Positions 53,968 through 63,310 of a stretch of 64,000 nt of DNA are shown here, piece after piece; position 1 is the first letter of the stretch; every line of letters begins with the position of its first letter. The notes below the pieces were generated by a model that searched no databases, had not been told where the DNA came from, and saw nothing but the letters and a program-made list of their open reading frames with translations. The translations under genes were made by a program, and so were the position numbers. Source of the DNA: Aeoliella mucimassa (GTDB taxonomy: Bacteria; Planctomycetota; Planctomycetia; Pirellulales; Lacipirellulaceae); contig NZ_CP036278.1 of assembly GCF_007748035.1 (NCBI RefSeq), positions 4,588,001 to 4,652,000 on the forward strand, written 5' to 3'.

Positions 53968-56103
53968 TCAGGCAATCGCTTTCGTGGCGTGAAGTTGTAG
54001 TCGACGATCAAACTGGGCTGCAATCTCGGGCCGGCTAGTCATGACCACCACGGTCCAGTTGGCCGCAGGCGATAGCAGCAGATCGATCGCCTGCGAGAGT
54101 TGCTCGTCGGGCAATGCGTCGAGCAATCCATCGACAATCAGCAGTTGAGGATTTCCGGAGATCGCCCGAGCGAGCATGAGCAACTTCTGCTGCACCGACG
54201 ATAGGGGCCGCCCGTTCGGTAGCAGATGGGTCTCCAGACCATCGGGCAACTTGTAGACACTCTCGAGCAGCCCGGTTGACTCAAGTACCTTATGTGCCTG
54301 GTTAACGGTAACGCCGGGCCTTCCGAGATGTAGGTTCTCAAGAATACTGGCCTCGAACAATTCGACCTCACCAGCCACCGCGACCACCGAGCGAAGCACG
54401 TCGGGACGCAGGTCGCGAGGTTCGCACCCTTTGATCTCCACCCGACCAGCGGCTGGCGATTCGAGTCCATACAGCATGCGTGCCAAAGTCGACTTGCCGC
54501 TGCCGGCTGCGCCAAGAATCGCGACTCGCTCGCCGGCGGCTATCTTGCCCGTTAGCGAGTGCTGAACGAGGAAGTCGCCCGCGTTGCCCCGCACCGAGTG
54601 AAACGCAACAGGCAAACCATGTTCGGTGTTCAGCGTGTCGACGATGCCCGAGTGACGCTCGACAGGCAGGTCGAACAGGACACCGAGCTTATCGACTGCG
54701 GCCACCAGGTCGTAGAATCCTTCGAGGTGCTTTCCAAGCTTGGCGAGCGAAGAAAGTATGGTAGTGACAATCAGCTCGGCCGCGACGAGTTGCCCCAGTG
54801 ATAGTTGCCCTTGAATCACCAGCCAGCCACCGACGCCGAGCAGAATGGTGCCTGCGACCGCCTGCAATCCGAGGGTGAACACGATTTGGCGGAACAGAAT
54901 GCTAAAGTGCGCTTGCCGAATCTTCAGGTACTGCGAAGTCAAACGATTCGCTCGATCGAACGCGTACTCGGCCCCTCCGTCGGACTTGAATCCGGTAGGA
55001 CAGCGAATCACGTCCTCGAACCAGGCGGTTAGTTTGTACTTGAGTTTCGACTCGTCGATTCCGGAGGCAATCGCCCCGCGACCGAGCACTACCAGCCCCA
55101 CGCCGACGATGATGATCAGCAGGAAATCAAAGCCCAAAAGCCATGGATGATAGAAGGCAAGCACCGCCATGCCGACGAGGGTAGCCAGCACGATGCTCAC
55201 CCCATCAAGCAGCAAGTTAGCAACTACTTTTTGCAGCGTGACGACATCGAGGAAGCGATTGACCAACTCGGGCCCGTAGTACTTGCCGTGCGTGGCTCCT
55301 TCGACTCGCGGCAAGCGATACGCCAAGTCGGCTGCGACGCGGGCGAAGAGTCGCCGTTGGATGATTTCGGCCACGTAGGTCTGCATGGCCTTCATCATCG
55401 CGGCAAATGCGAGAAAGCCGAACAGCAGGATTGCCAGTACCAGCACTGGTTGTAGCAACCGGCCAAAGGCAACCGTATTCACGAGTGCTTCGACACCAAT
55501 AGGGGTCGCCAGATTCAACACCCCCGCTACGGTGGCGAACACCAAAATCATCCAAATATCAGGCCACTCCGGACGCACGATGCGGAGCAACCGACGAATC
55601 GGACGATGCTTCAGTTCGCGAGCGCTATCGACATTGGATAGCTCGGGATGCTCGACCACCACCCAATGGGCGACTTCGCCATGCGCACCCGCTTCGTCCA
55701 CGAGTTGCTCGAACTGCGGCTTCGGCGTGAATCGCGAACCTTCGAACGGGCCTTCGGCCAGATAAATACCCTTGCTGTTCCCTCCGACGATCACCTGCAG
55801 ACCATGTGAGTCGGTAAATCCCCCCGCCAGCTTGGCTCCGTCGGTCGCGAGTTCTGCGATTTGATCGGTCGTAACTTCCAGAGTCTGAGCGCGTAGCGCA
55901 AGGCTGTTGCAGCACTCGACGAGCCACTTCCCCCACATCTGACGCGGCTCTCCCGGCCAGGCGGTTTGCACTTCGCTGAGTAATTGCTCGGCCCGCAACA
56001 ACTCGATGTCGACACCACACTCGCGACAGATGCGAACGAGCGTAGCGGAGAGCTTGGTCTTGGGTGAAGCTTCGAGTAAAGACGTCATGGTCGATGCGAT
56101 CAA
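53968..56103 (-). CDS. Type I secretion-like ABC transporter with a degenerate ATPase domain
   Basis: 711 residues. The N-terminal 155 residues resemble the cytosolic C39-like region of HlyB-type exporters but without a protease triad that I can see. About six membrane helices follow (about 180-480). In the nucleotide-binding domain, Walker A is intact (GAAGSGKST, 531-539). The Q-loop has Gly578 in place of Gln, the signature reads LSSVQ (634-638) rather than LSGGQ, Walker B reads LLIVDGLLD with Gly659 at the catalytic Glu, and the switch His is Ser690. ATP binding seems possible but hydrolysis is doubtful. A divergent family or a non-transport role is possible. HTH gene upstream, HlyD-like gene downstream. 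Confidence 0.88.
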   Translation of the reverse strand: MIASTMTSLLEASPKTKLSATLVRICRECGVDIELLRAEQLLSEVQTAWPGEPRQMWGKWLVECCNSLALRAQTLEVTTDQIAELATDGAKLAGGFTDSHGLQVIVGGNSKGIYLAEGPFEGSRFTPKPQFEQLVDEAGAHGEVAHWVVVEHPELSNVDSARELKHRPIRRLLRIVRPEWPDIWMILVFATVAGVLNLATPIGVEALVNTVAFGRLLQPVLVLAILLFGFLAFAAMMKAMQTYVAEIIQRRLFARVAADLAYRLPRVEGATHGKYYGPELVNRFLDVVTLQKVVANLLLDGVSIVLATLVGMAVLAFYHPWLLGFDFLLIIIVGVGLVVLGRGAIASGIDESKLKYKLTAWFEDVIRCPTGFKSDGGAEYAFDRANRLTSQYLKIRQAHFSILFRQIVFTLGLQAVAGTILLGVGGWLVIQGQLSLGQLVAAELIVTTILSSLAKLGKHLEGFYDLVAAVDKLGVLFDLPVERHSGIVDTLNTEHGLPVAFHSVRGNAGDFLVQHSLTGKIAAGERVAILGAAGSGKSTLARMLYGLESPAAGRVEIKGCEPRDLRPDVLRSVVAVAGEVELFEASILENLHLGRPGVTVNQAHKVLESTGLLESVYKLPDGLETHLLPNGRPLSSVQQKLLMLARAISGNPQLLIVDGLLDALPDEQLSQAIDLLLSPAANWTVVVMTSRPEIAAQFDRRLQLHATKAIA

Positions 56104-56139
56104 TGGGTTGAACGATTACGTTGCCAACTGGCGTGAAAG

Positions 56140-56478
56140 TTAGCTCTGGCTTACCTTGTTCGAATCATTTGCCACCAGACTCAGTAGCTCCGCGATGGTG
56201 CAATGCGATTCGATAGGATGCCGCAGGTGTTTGTCGAGCATTACTCGATACTGGTTACGCCGACCAACGCGTTGACGTTCGAGGAATCCCTCTTCCTCCA
56301 ACTCCTGCACAATCCGCTGCACCGCCCGCTCGGTGATGCCGACCCGAATCGCGACCTCGCGAAGCACCATATCGGGATGGGTCTTCAATTCCAAAAGCAC
56401 GTGGGCGTGATTGGTTAGAAACGTCCACCGCGGCCCAGGTGTTGTTTCAGCAGCAGGATGATTGGAGGGAGTATTCAC
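56140..56478 (-). CDS. Winged-helix transcriptional regulator (MarR/ArsR-like)
   Basis: 112 residues. The winged helix-turn-helix is clear: [20 protein letters not shown] (recognition helix) and [20 protein letters not shown] (wing), with [12 protein letters not shown] before it. No ligand domain is seen. It lies 36 bp upstream of the ABC gene in the same direction and is probably the local regulator of the export set. Planctomycete genomes hold many such small regulators; the signal is unknown. Confidence 0.85.
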   Translation of the reverse strand: MNTPSNHPAAETTPGPRWTFLTNHAHVLLELKTHPDMVLREVAIRVGITERAVQRIVQELEEEGFLERQRVGRRNQYRVMLDKHLRHPIESHCTIAELLSLVANDSNKVSQS

Positions 56479-56544
56479 GAGGATTCTTGCCGAACGAAAA
56501 AGGAAATGAACGCTTGCTAGCTAACAGCGACACTGTTTACATGA

Positions 56545-56572
56545 ATAATAATACACGATATTGTTTTCGCAA
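56545..56572 (-). promoter_or_regulatory. Possible promoter of the regulator-exporter operon
   Basis: On the minus strand TTGCGA (56567-56572) and TATTAT (56545-56550) are 16 bases apart in an AT-rich island upstream of the winged-helix gene. The match to sigma-70 hexamers is moderate. The rest of the gap 56479-56775 shows no gene. Confidence 0.35.
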
Positions 56573-56775
56573 TTATTACGTCGCACGATGAGTTGAAAAG
56601 CGGAAAACACGCGGTTTTTCGGTATCTCGAACTAGCCAGGATCGCCCAAGGAAAGCGGCTTTCCGCATCCCTGCAAGTTTGCGCAGCCAGAAAAGACGCT
56701 CCGGAGCCAGCGAATCGGCATGCTGGCCGAGAGTTTTGGATGGGGGGAGCGATAAGCTCTCGCGGCGAGTTTCGG

Positions 56776-57717
56776 CTACTGGAGCTTGGCGAACACGGAC
56801 TCGGGCAGGTGGGGAGTCGCCCCCGGCTGCGAGGCGACGAACGCCCCCATTTGATTGGCCAGCGCCACGCGGTCGGCGTACGACCAACTGAGCAACTGCG
56901 AAGCGAGCAGCCCCGCCCCACAGGCATCGCCCGCCCCCACGCTATCGGCGTTCGGGTGCCGCTCGAACTGCGGCACTTCGGACGTGTAGCACTCGCCTTC
57001 GGCGTACAACGCGGTACCTTGTCGGCCTCGCGTCACCGCGACCCAGGCCAGATCAAAGGTCTCGATCAACGCCTGAGCGGCGCGATCCATGCTTTCAGTT
57101 TCGTTGCCAGCGAGCCCGAGCAACTCCAGCACGATGGGCAGTTCCTCGTTGTTGAGCTTCGCCGCCGAGGCGAGTTCGAACGACCCGCGGAGCACTTCGG
57201 CCGAGTAGAAATCTTGCCGCAGGTTCACGTCGAACAGTTTGAACGCCTGCTCTGCGGTGGTGAGAAACTGCCTGATCGACTTCTGACTCGCTTCGCAGCG
57301 TTGTGCAAGCGTGCCGAAACAGACCGCACTCGCGCTGCTGGCCGCTTGTTGCCAGGCTTCGGTGAACGCAAGGTAATCCCACGCGACGTCCGATTGAAAC
57401 TCATAGGTCGGCTGACCATCGCCATCGACCTGCACGTCGACGCGCCCCGTGGGATGTTGCGAATCGATCTGCACCAGTTCATCGGAGACTTGATGCTCGT
57501 CGATGAGCGAGAGAAAAGTCTTGCCAAGTGCATCGTCGCCCACCGCGGTAGCGATCAGCCCCTGCCCACCAAGCCGAGAAACCAACGCCCCTGCGTGCAC
57601 GGCCAAGTTCACGGGGGCTCCGCCAAGCTGCTGGCGGTCAGGAAAACAGTCGAAGAGCGCCTCGCCCAAACCGATGATGATGGGGCCCGACAGATTTTCG
57701 TTTGCGGATGACATCAT
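56776..57717 (-). CDS. PfkB-family sugar kinase (fructokinase-like)
   Basis: 313 residues, a normal length for ribokinase/fructokinase relatives. GLGEALFDCFPD and LGGAPVNLAVHAGAL at the start and HPNADSVGAGDACGAGLLA near the end (catalytic Asp in GAGD, anion hole) are the two PfkB signatures. VNLRQDFY is also typical of fructokinases. The substrate cannot be fixed; the neighbouring GH2 glycosidase suggests a sugar released from a plant or algal polymer. Two ATGs in a row (57717 and 57714) are possible starts. Confidence 0.9.
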   Translation of the reverse strand: MMSSANENLSGPIIIGLGEALFDCFPDRQQLGGAPVNLAVHAGALVSRLGGQGLIATAVGDDALGKTFLSLIDEHQVSDELVQIDSQHPTGRVDVQVDGDGQPTYEFQSDVAWDYLAFTEAWQQAASSASAVCFGTLAQRCEASQKSIRQFLTTAEQAFKLFDVNLRQDFYSAEVLRGSFELASAAKLNNEELPIVLELLGLAGNETESMDRAAQALIETFDLAWVAVTRGRQGTALYAEGECYTSEVPQFERHPNADSVGAGDACGAGLLASQLLSWSYADRVALANQMGAFVASQPGATPHLPESVFAKLQ

Positions 57718-57883
57718 GTCCTCTAGCGTTCGTGTCCCTGGTCCTCAATGGCACCGCGGGACGCTTAATCGAATTTCTACGTGAATAGTACCGCCTTTCA
57801 TCATAACGGCTAGCCAGCAGACTGTCAGCTTGCAGCGCAGCAGACAGCCTGGCAATCATCGCGAGCGACTTGTGAAATCGCGA

Positions 57884-60829
57884 TCAAGGCTTCTTATTAC
57901 CGCCGGAACCGTCGTCGAGGTCAGGATCGAAAGTCCGCTCGCCCGGCGCTTCGGCCTCTGCAATATTCGCCGTCCACAGCGCATCGGCCTGCTGCGGCGT
58001 GAGCGTCGCCATTGGCAGCGCGGCTTCGCCAGCAGCGTACTGCAGCAGCGATTCGCGCAACTGCTCGGTCACCGGCGACTGGCGATCGAGTGGAATACTG
58101 CACACCAGCAGCCGCCCATGCTCGACGCGACATTCAAAGATCACGCCCAATCGCCAGTTGCGATTCCAATCGTCAATCGCATAGACAATCGGCTGAAGAT
58201 CTTGCGGGGCGTGGGTGAGATTCACGGATCGCACTCCGTTGACGATGGAAGTCCATTGCCAGTCGCAGTGACTCTCTGTCGGAAAACTCGCTAGCGCGGG
58301 ATGCTCGGCCTCGCACAACATCCCCAACATGGCGTCGAACCGCGGGAGCGGATTGCGAGGTGGGCGGACGGTCATCTGGATATTCCAGAAGACCGGCGTC
58401 CGCCGCATTCTCGGCGACTGCGACTCGGGCAAATCCCGCTCGCCGGGATTGAACAACACGGTCCCGCCTTGTGCTAGCTCCGCTTTCGCTTCCGACCAAC
58501 GACTGGTGAGCAACACCTCCTTTGACTCCGTTGTCGGTTGCGATTCGGGATACAACCAGAAATTCCAGTCGTTCTCGATCGAGGTCCCTTCGAGACCAAC
58601 CACCAATCGATAAGTGGCTGGGGCAGGCAGTGACTCAAGCTGGCACTTCACCTTCCCGAGCGGCTGACACTTCCCGCGGGCGATGTCTCTCGCTTCCCAT
58701 TGCCCAGCGGCGAGTACGTTGCCCCCAGCATCCATCACCTTCCAATAAGGCTGCGCACCGTTGAGCGTTTGCTCTCCGAAGTGGTAGAGCTCCGCATCGC
58801 ACTCCAGCGTGTCATTCGTCTGGAATATCCGCTGATGCAATCGCACTAATGGGACGGTCTGGCTGTGGAATCGCCGAAACTGTTCGGCGGTGACGTAGCT
58901 CTTTGGGTCCCAGAAGGCATCGAGCACTCCGATCAATGCGGTTCCTTGCCCCAGATAGTCGCGGATGTCGAGCATCTGGTGCCCTGCCAAACCGGGGGTC
59001 CGCAAGTTGGCCTCCAGTTCTTCCTTGTAGCAAGCCAATTGGAACTTGCCGGAAGCCTCGGCAAATGGCTTATTCAGATCGGCCACCCCGTTGCGTTCGG
59101 CGATGTAACGAAAGATGCGATAGTTCGACGGCTGCATATAGCCTGTGAACTTGTCGATCACGTCGAAGTCGGGATAAGCACACCATTGGCCAATCTCGTG
59201 GGCCAGCACGGGGATCTCCACCCCTTCAAGCGCGGTGCGAAAATCCTTACCGAACCATCCGGACTCGTTGCGAAGTTCCCCTTTGCCGAAGCGAACCAAC
59301 CCAGCAAACTGTGGCCCGCCGAACACTTGCTCGGGGCGATTCCAACCAGTGCCAGCAGCATAAAGTCGCCGGGGATCACGCTGATACCAACGACTCGCCC
59401 ACTCTGGCGTTACTTGCGTGTAGCGACCCGACGGTTCGTTCGAAGGCGAGAACATCACGAACGAAGGATGATTGCCATATGCGCGGAGCAACAAGGCGGT
59501 TTCTTCTTCGAGGAACTTCGTGAAGACTCCATCGGGATAGAACGGAGACCATAGCCCGCACTCTGGTTGCAGATAAAAACCCAACTCATCGGCCGCGGTA
59601 AACGCCGCTTCGGGAGGACAGCATGAATGGAAGCGAATGCCATTGAGCCCAAACTCCTGGCAGCGCCGAATGATCTGCTTCCACGACTCGACGTCGGTCG
59701 CCGGATACCCCGTCAGAGGAAAGTCGAGGCCAAAATGCGTCGTGCGAAAGTTCACCTCGCGCCCGTTGATTAGCGGAGTAGTGCCTTGCCAGGTAATCTC
59801 ACGAAAGCCGAACGTCACTTGCTGCGAGTCCGTCCCTACCGGTGACTCGAGCAGCACCTGCAATTGCTGCAAGTTGGGTGCGTACTCGCTCCAAGTCGAA
59901 GCGTTTGGTTTCAGCACGACTTCGACATTCGCCTGCCCGCCGTCGTGTTGCCAGTCCACCTGCTTCTGCACACCCGCTACGGATACAACTCCGGTGCCGG
60001 CTTCGCCGGTCAGATTGCCGATGGCGATGGCCAGACGCACGGTCTTGTCTTCTACGTTGGGAAACGCTTGCACATCGGCCAACCAAACCGGAGGAGTCGC
60101 CCGCAGTTCGATGCTTCCCGCGATTCCATTCCAGGTGGCTCCCAACGCGTCGGACACCGCGTGAGCATCGGGCGTGTGCCCGTTGTTACCTTTCGGATCG
60201 CTGACGATCATTCGATTGTCGAGGCGTACTGTTAAACGATGGCTACCCGGCGAGAGGATGCCCAGCTCGAATCGATGCGGAGCAACCAGGCTCCGCTGCG
60301 TATCGATCTCCTGATCGTCGATCCACACGGTCGATTGCCAGTGGGGCCGCTCCAGAAACAATTCAACACGCTGGCCTTGCCAGTCGCTGGGGGTGTGGAT
60401 CACACGCTGGTACCAGGCCGCCCCCAGATAATGACGAATCGGCTGAGATAGAAATGGCACCTCTACACGCCCTGGCTGTGAGAAGGCCTGGCGTAGTTCC
60501 GGTGACTGTAGCTTCCACCACTCCCCACCGAGACCGAGCACCCAAGGGGTGTCGGTGGTGATCTCGTTACCATACCCCTGCGATTGCAGGATGCCTGGCA
60601 AGTCGATTTGGTCGGGCAGCGTGCTTGCAAACCATCGCTCTGCGATCCCAATATCGTCGCGATCGATGGCAAAGTTCCATGTGCCTGCCAACTCAGCTTT
60701 CGCCGAGGAGCCATCGCTTGCATTCGTGGGCTCCATTTGCGAAAGCAACACGACTGCCATCAACGCAGCAAGACCAACAAACGATAAGCGAGCAGGTCGA
60801 ACACCTGTTTGAATCAAGAAGAGATGCAT
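57884..60829 (-). CDS. Exported family GH2-type glycoside hydrolase
   Basis: About 981 residues from ATG 60829 (the frame extends to 60892). A hydrophobic leader (about 13-33) ends near PTNAS. The sugar-binding beta-sandwich (about 50-210; YLGAAWYQRVIHTP, VELFLERPHWQSTVWIDDQE) is typical of GH2. A central immunoglobulin-like domain (about 220-345) precedes a TIM barrel with VMFSPSNEPSGRY (acid/base Glu) and PVLAHEIGQWCAYPDFD (nucleophile Glu). About 280 further residues may form accessory beta domains. Family activities include beta-galactosidase, glucuronidase and mannosidase; none is assigned. It is 166 bp upstream of the PfkB gene on the same strand. Confidence 0.88.
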   Translation of the reverse strand: MHLFLIQTGVRPARLSFVGLAALMAVVLLSQMEPTNASDGSSAKAELAGTWNFAIDRDDIGIAERWFASTLPDQIDLPGILQSQGYGNEITTDTPWVLGLGGEWWKLQSPELRQAFSQPGRVEVPFLSQPIRHYLGAAWYQRVIHTPSDWQGQRVELFLERPHWQSTVWIDDQEIDTQRSLVAPHRFELGILSPGSHRLTVRLDNRMIVSDPKGNNGHTPDAHAVSDALGATWNGIAGSIELRATPPVWLADVQAFPNVEDKTVRLAIAIGNLTGEAGTGVVSVAGVQKQVDWQHDGGQANVEVVLKPNASTWSEYAPNLQQLQVLLESPVGTDSQQVTFGFREITWQGTTPLINGREVNFRTTHFGLDFPLTGYPATDVESWKQIIRRCQEFGLNGIRFHSCCPPEAAFTAADELGFYLQPECGLWSPFYPDGVFTKFLEEETALLLRAYGNHPSFVMFSPSNEPSGRYTQVTPEWASRWYQRDPRRLYAAGTGWNRPEQVFGGPQFAGLVRFGKGELRNESGWFGKDFRTALEGVEIPVLAHEIGQWCAYPDFDVIDKFTGYMQPSNYRIFRYIAERNGVADLNKPFAEASGKFQLACYKEELEANLRTPGLAGHQMLDIRDYLGQGTALIGVLDAFWDPKSYVTAEQFRRFHSQTVPLVRLHQRIFQTNDTLECDAELYHFGEQTLNGAQPYWKVMDAGGNVLAAGQWEARDIARGKCQPLGKVKCQLESLPAPATYRLVVGLEGTSIENDWNFWLYPESQPTTESKEVLLTSRWSEAKAELAQGGTVLFNPGERDLPESQSPRMRRTPVFWNIQMTVRPPRNPLPRFDAMLGMLCEAEHPALASFPTESHCDWQWTSIVNGVRSVNLTHAPQDLQPIVYAIDDWNRNWRLGVIFECRVEHGRLLVCSIPLDRQSPVTEQLRESLLQYAAGEAALPMATLTPQQADALWTANIAEAEAPGERTFDPDLDDGSGGNKKP

Positions 60830-60974
60830 GCAAAACGCCTGGATTCTAGGGGTAATTTCGATGCCGTGGGCGACTCGCCTGACTTTCATCAAGGCGTGCC
60901 CACGCGAGAACCACTAGCAGCATTTTACCATGAACTCGGTCCAGGCCGGCTTGCACCGAGATTCGCCGAACGTG

Positions 60975-62762
60975 CTACGGGCGAACGTACATCACCAGAG
61001 TCGGCATCACCGGCTCGATCGCGACGAAGTCGGCATCCAGGGCCTCGGAACTAGCAATGGCTTCGAGATTCGAGGCCATCACGATATCGTCGAATACACA
61101 GGGCGATCCCCCTTCGCTCGTACGCAGCTGAATGCGATCGAAGAGAATGTTGTTATGCATGGTTTCGACAAACGGACGTGTTTCGCGAATGTTCGCAAAT
61201 GGTACGTCGCACCATACTGCCACTTTGTCGGACCGCTCGCCAAAGATGATTTGCACCACCCATTGTTTCACGGAGTTGTCGACCTTCAAGTGATCAATCG
61301 CAAACGTATTGGGATCGGCATCGAGTTCCATGTGATTGATTCGGCTGCCGATATTCACGACGGCCGACAAGGTATCGCGATTATCGGAATACCCAAAGAA
61401 CAACGGTTCCTGCACCAGACGCTGGTCGCCAAACATCAGAGCCAAACCAGCCTGACTACCGAGATGCTGTGGGTAGACGGTTCGCGATTTCCAGGCGAGC
61501 CAAAGCTCGCTGCCGGAACGTCCGACATGGCCTTGTTCCGTAAGCACCCCAGCCCTCGCAAGTGGCGAGTCGGCTGAAGTATCGAGATCGAGAAATACCT
61601 CTTCATCTTCGCCAACCACCAAAGAGCCAGAGGAATACAGGTGATGGTCGCTGAGATCGCCACCGAACACGAGGGATTGATCCGCTCGAATCGTTTGCTT
61701 GAACGAGAAAGCGTAACGTTCTCCTCGAGAGGGCATATCGAACGATTGGTACCCCAACAGTCCGGGAGTGCGCTGCAACGTGAAGAAACTGACTTGCTGG
61801 GTAGCCTCGGCCGAACCATGACGCGCCCGACGGATCGACTCAATTTCGTCAGGGCGGATGAACTCTCGGTCGTAGGGAAGCGTTTGCACGGTCCACATCA
61901 GCTCGCCATGGCTAGCCACGTACCCAGCCCGTCCGGCATTGATGCGTCGCGAAGCAGGAGCCGCCCCGTCGGTCGGTGCCGAACCATAAAGTTCGGCGAC
62001 TCCCTCATACACGGCAACGCGGGTATCTCGCTGCGGACCAACGGCTACGCCGAACTCAGTCCCTAAATCAATCACGCGGGCGGTGGGGGTCACGACCACG
62101 AGTCCGGTCTCTCCCCCTTCGACGCGTGCGGTTAACTTGCCGGAGTCGAGAAAAATCTGCCGCGCACTGCCGAACCGCAACTCCGCGGGAGCTTCGACCA
62201 CCATGCGACTTCCATCGTTCGTGGTAAAAGCGAGGATCCCCGACTCGACCACCAACTTGTCGTCGATCTGAATATGGGTACCACTATGAACGTCGCGATC
62301 TGGCACGCGAACTTCGAGCGCCTCGGTCACGGTGGCCACTACCACAGGCTCCGGAGCGAAATCCGCCTGAGGTTGAGTGCTGGAGCTCGCTGCGGCAATA
62401 GGAACGGGGTTATTCGTTGTATTCCAGGGATATCCGCGATACGCGACGACGGCCAGCATGAGGCTGGCTGCGAGCGCAAGGTACCAGTTGGCTATGCGAC
62501 GGGGTTTGTGGACTTTCGGCCGCGCGGGACAAGGCACCAACTCGGGTCCATCGATTCGATGAATCTTGGCTTCGCGATTACAGCCCAAAAATAAGCTAGG
62601 CACCGACATCCAGTGCTGAATGTGCGAATGGATGATCGCCAGCTCGACGATCGTCTTCGCGTTGTCTGGATCGTTAACCCACTGCGACAGTGCTTGCTCT
62701 TCAGCGGGCGATAGCTCTTTGCCATCGAGATAGGCGTTGAGAAGTTCGAGAGATCTACTCAT
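60975..62762 (-). CDS. FecR-domain membrane protein, probable anti-sigma partner
   Basis: 595 residues. The N-terminal 90 residues (LLNAYLDGKELSPAEEQALSQW) are cytosolic with an anti-sigma-like helical start. One membrane helix (about 92-108) follows, then a FecR domain (about 150-300; VRVPDRDVHSGTHIQID, VTPTARVIDLGTEFGV). The last 250 residues look like a beta-sandwich, LamG-like. Its ATG overlaps the sigma gene stop as ATGA. In Planctomycetes, ECF sigma and FecR-like pairs often sit beside carbohydrate genes, so control of the GH2 and PfkB genes downstream is likely but unproven. Confidence 0.85.
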   Translation of the reverse strand: MSRSLELLNAYLDGKELSPAEEQALSQWVNDPDNAKTIVELAIIHSHIQHWMSVPSLFLGCNREAKIHRIDGPELVPCPARPKVHKPRRIANWYLALAASLMLAVVAYRGYPWNTTNNPVPIAAASSSTQPQADFAPEPVVVATVTEALEVRVPDRDVHSGTHIQIDDKLVVESGILAFTTNDGSRMVVEAPAELRFGSARQIFLDSGKLTARVEGGETGLVVVTPTARVIDLGTEFGVAVGPQRDTRVAVYEGVAELYGSAPTDGAAPASRRINAGRAGYVASHGELMWTVQTLPYDREFIRPDEIESIRRARHGSAEATQQVSFFTLQRTPGLLGYQSFDMPSRGERYAFSFKQTIRADQSLVFGGDLSDHHLYSSGSLVVGEDEEVFLDLDTSADSPLARAGVLTEQGHVGRSGSELWLAWKSRTVYPQHLGSQAGLALMFGDQRLVQEPLFFGYSDNRDTLSAVVNIGSRINHMELDADPNTFAIDHLKVDNSVKQWVVQIIFGERSDKVAVWCDVPFANIRETRPFVETMHNNILFDRIQLRTSEGGSPCVFDDIVMASNLEAIASSEALDADFVAIEPVMPTLVMYVRP

Positions 62763-63310
62763 GTAGTCGGCTCCTCCGTTTTCTGCAGTCGCCGATGGAT
62801 GCAGTTGCGCAGCGCCATGCGAATTTGCGACAGACGGGAATAGACGGAGTTGATAGTCATTTTGAGTCGGTTGGCGATCTCGCCAGTACTCAAACTCTGC
62901 TTATAGCGCAACTCAAGCATCGAGTGCGACCGTTTCGGCAAAGAGTCCAAGCAATGCTCCAGCGATTCCAGGTAGTCGTCGACTTGTGTTTCTAACTCGA
63001 CAAGAGTGCTTTCGATCTTGTAGACGGTTTCGACATCGAAAAGCATTCGCCGATCACGTCCACAACGACGGTAGTATTCGTACACGCGGTTGCGTGCAAT
63101 TCCTACAGCCCATTCGAGAAAAGGTCGTTCCGGGTCGTACTTCTCGTAATCCTTGGCGATCGCCACCGCGGTCTCTTGAATCACGTCTTCCGCATCATGC
63201 CATGCGGGGACGAAAATTCGCACGTACGCGCGGATTCTGTCGTACGATTCTGCCCACTGCGTGGCAAAGTCGAGACGGCGCTCGGATGGGTTACGGTCGT
63301 CTACCGCCAT
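62759..63310 (-). CDS. ECF-type RNA polymerase sigma factor
   Basis: About 183 residues from ATG 63310; a longer frame reaches 63454 but its first 48 residues look non-coding. Region 2 has WHDAEDVIQETAVAIA and FLEWAVGIARNRVYEYYRR. Region 4 has SMLELRYKQSLSTGEIANRL and INSVYSRLSQIRMAL. This matches the planctomycete/Verrucomicrobium-type ECF family. It is translationally coupled to the FecR-like gene. Confidence 0.92.
   Translation of the reverse strand: MAVDDRNPSERRLDFATQWAESYDRIRAYVRIFVPAWHDAEDVIQETAVAIAKDYEKYDPERPFLEWAVGIARNRVYEYYRRCGRDRRMLFDVETVYKIESTLVELETQVDDYLESLEHCLDSLPKRSHSMLELRYKQSLSTGEIANRLKMTINSVYSRLSQIRMALRNCIHRRLQKTEEPTT

Noticed and set aside
56593-57711. 372-residue plus-strand frame
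   Set aside because: Antisense shadow of the PfkB kinase, which has both family signatures intact.
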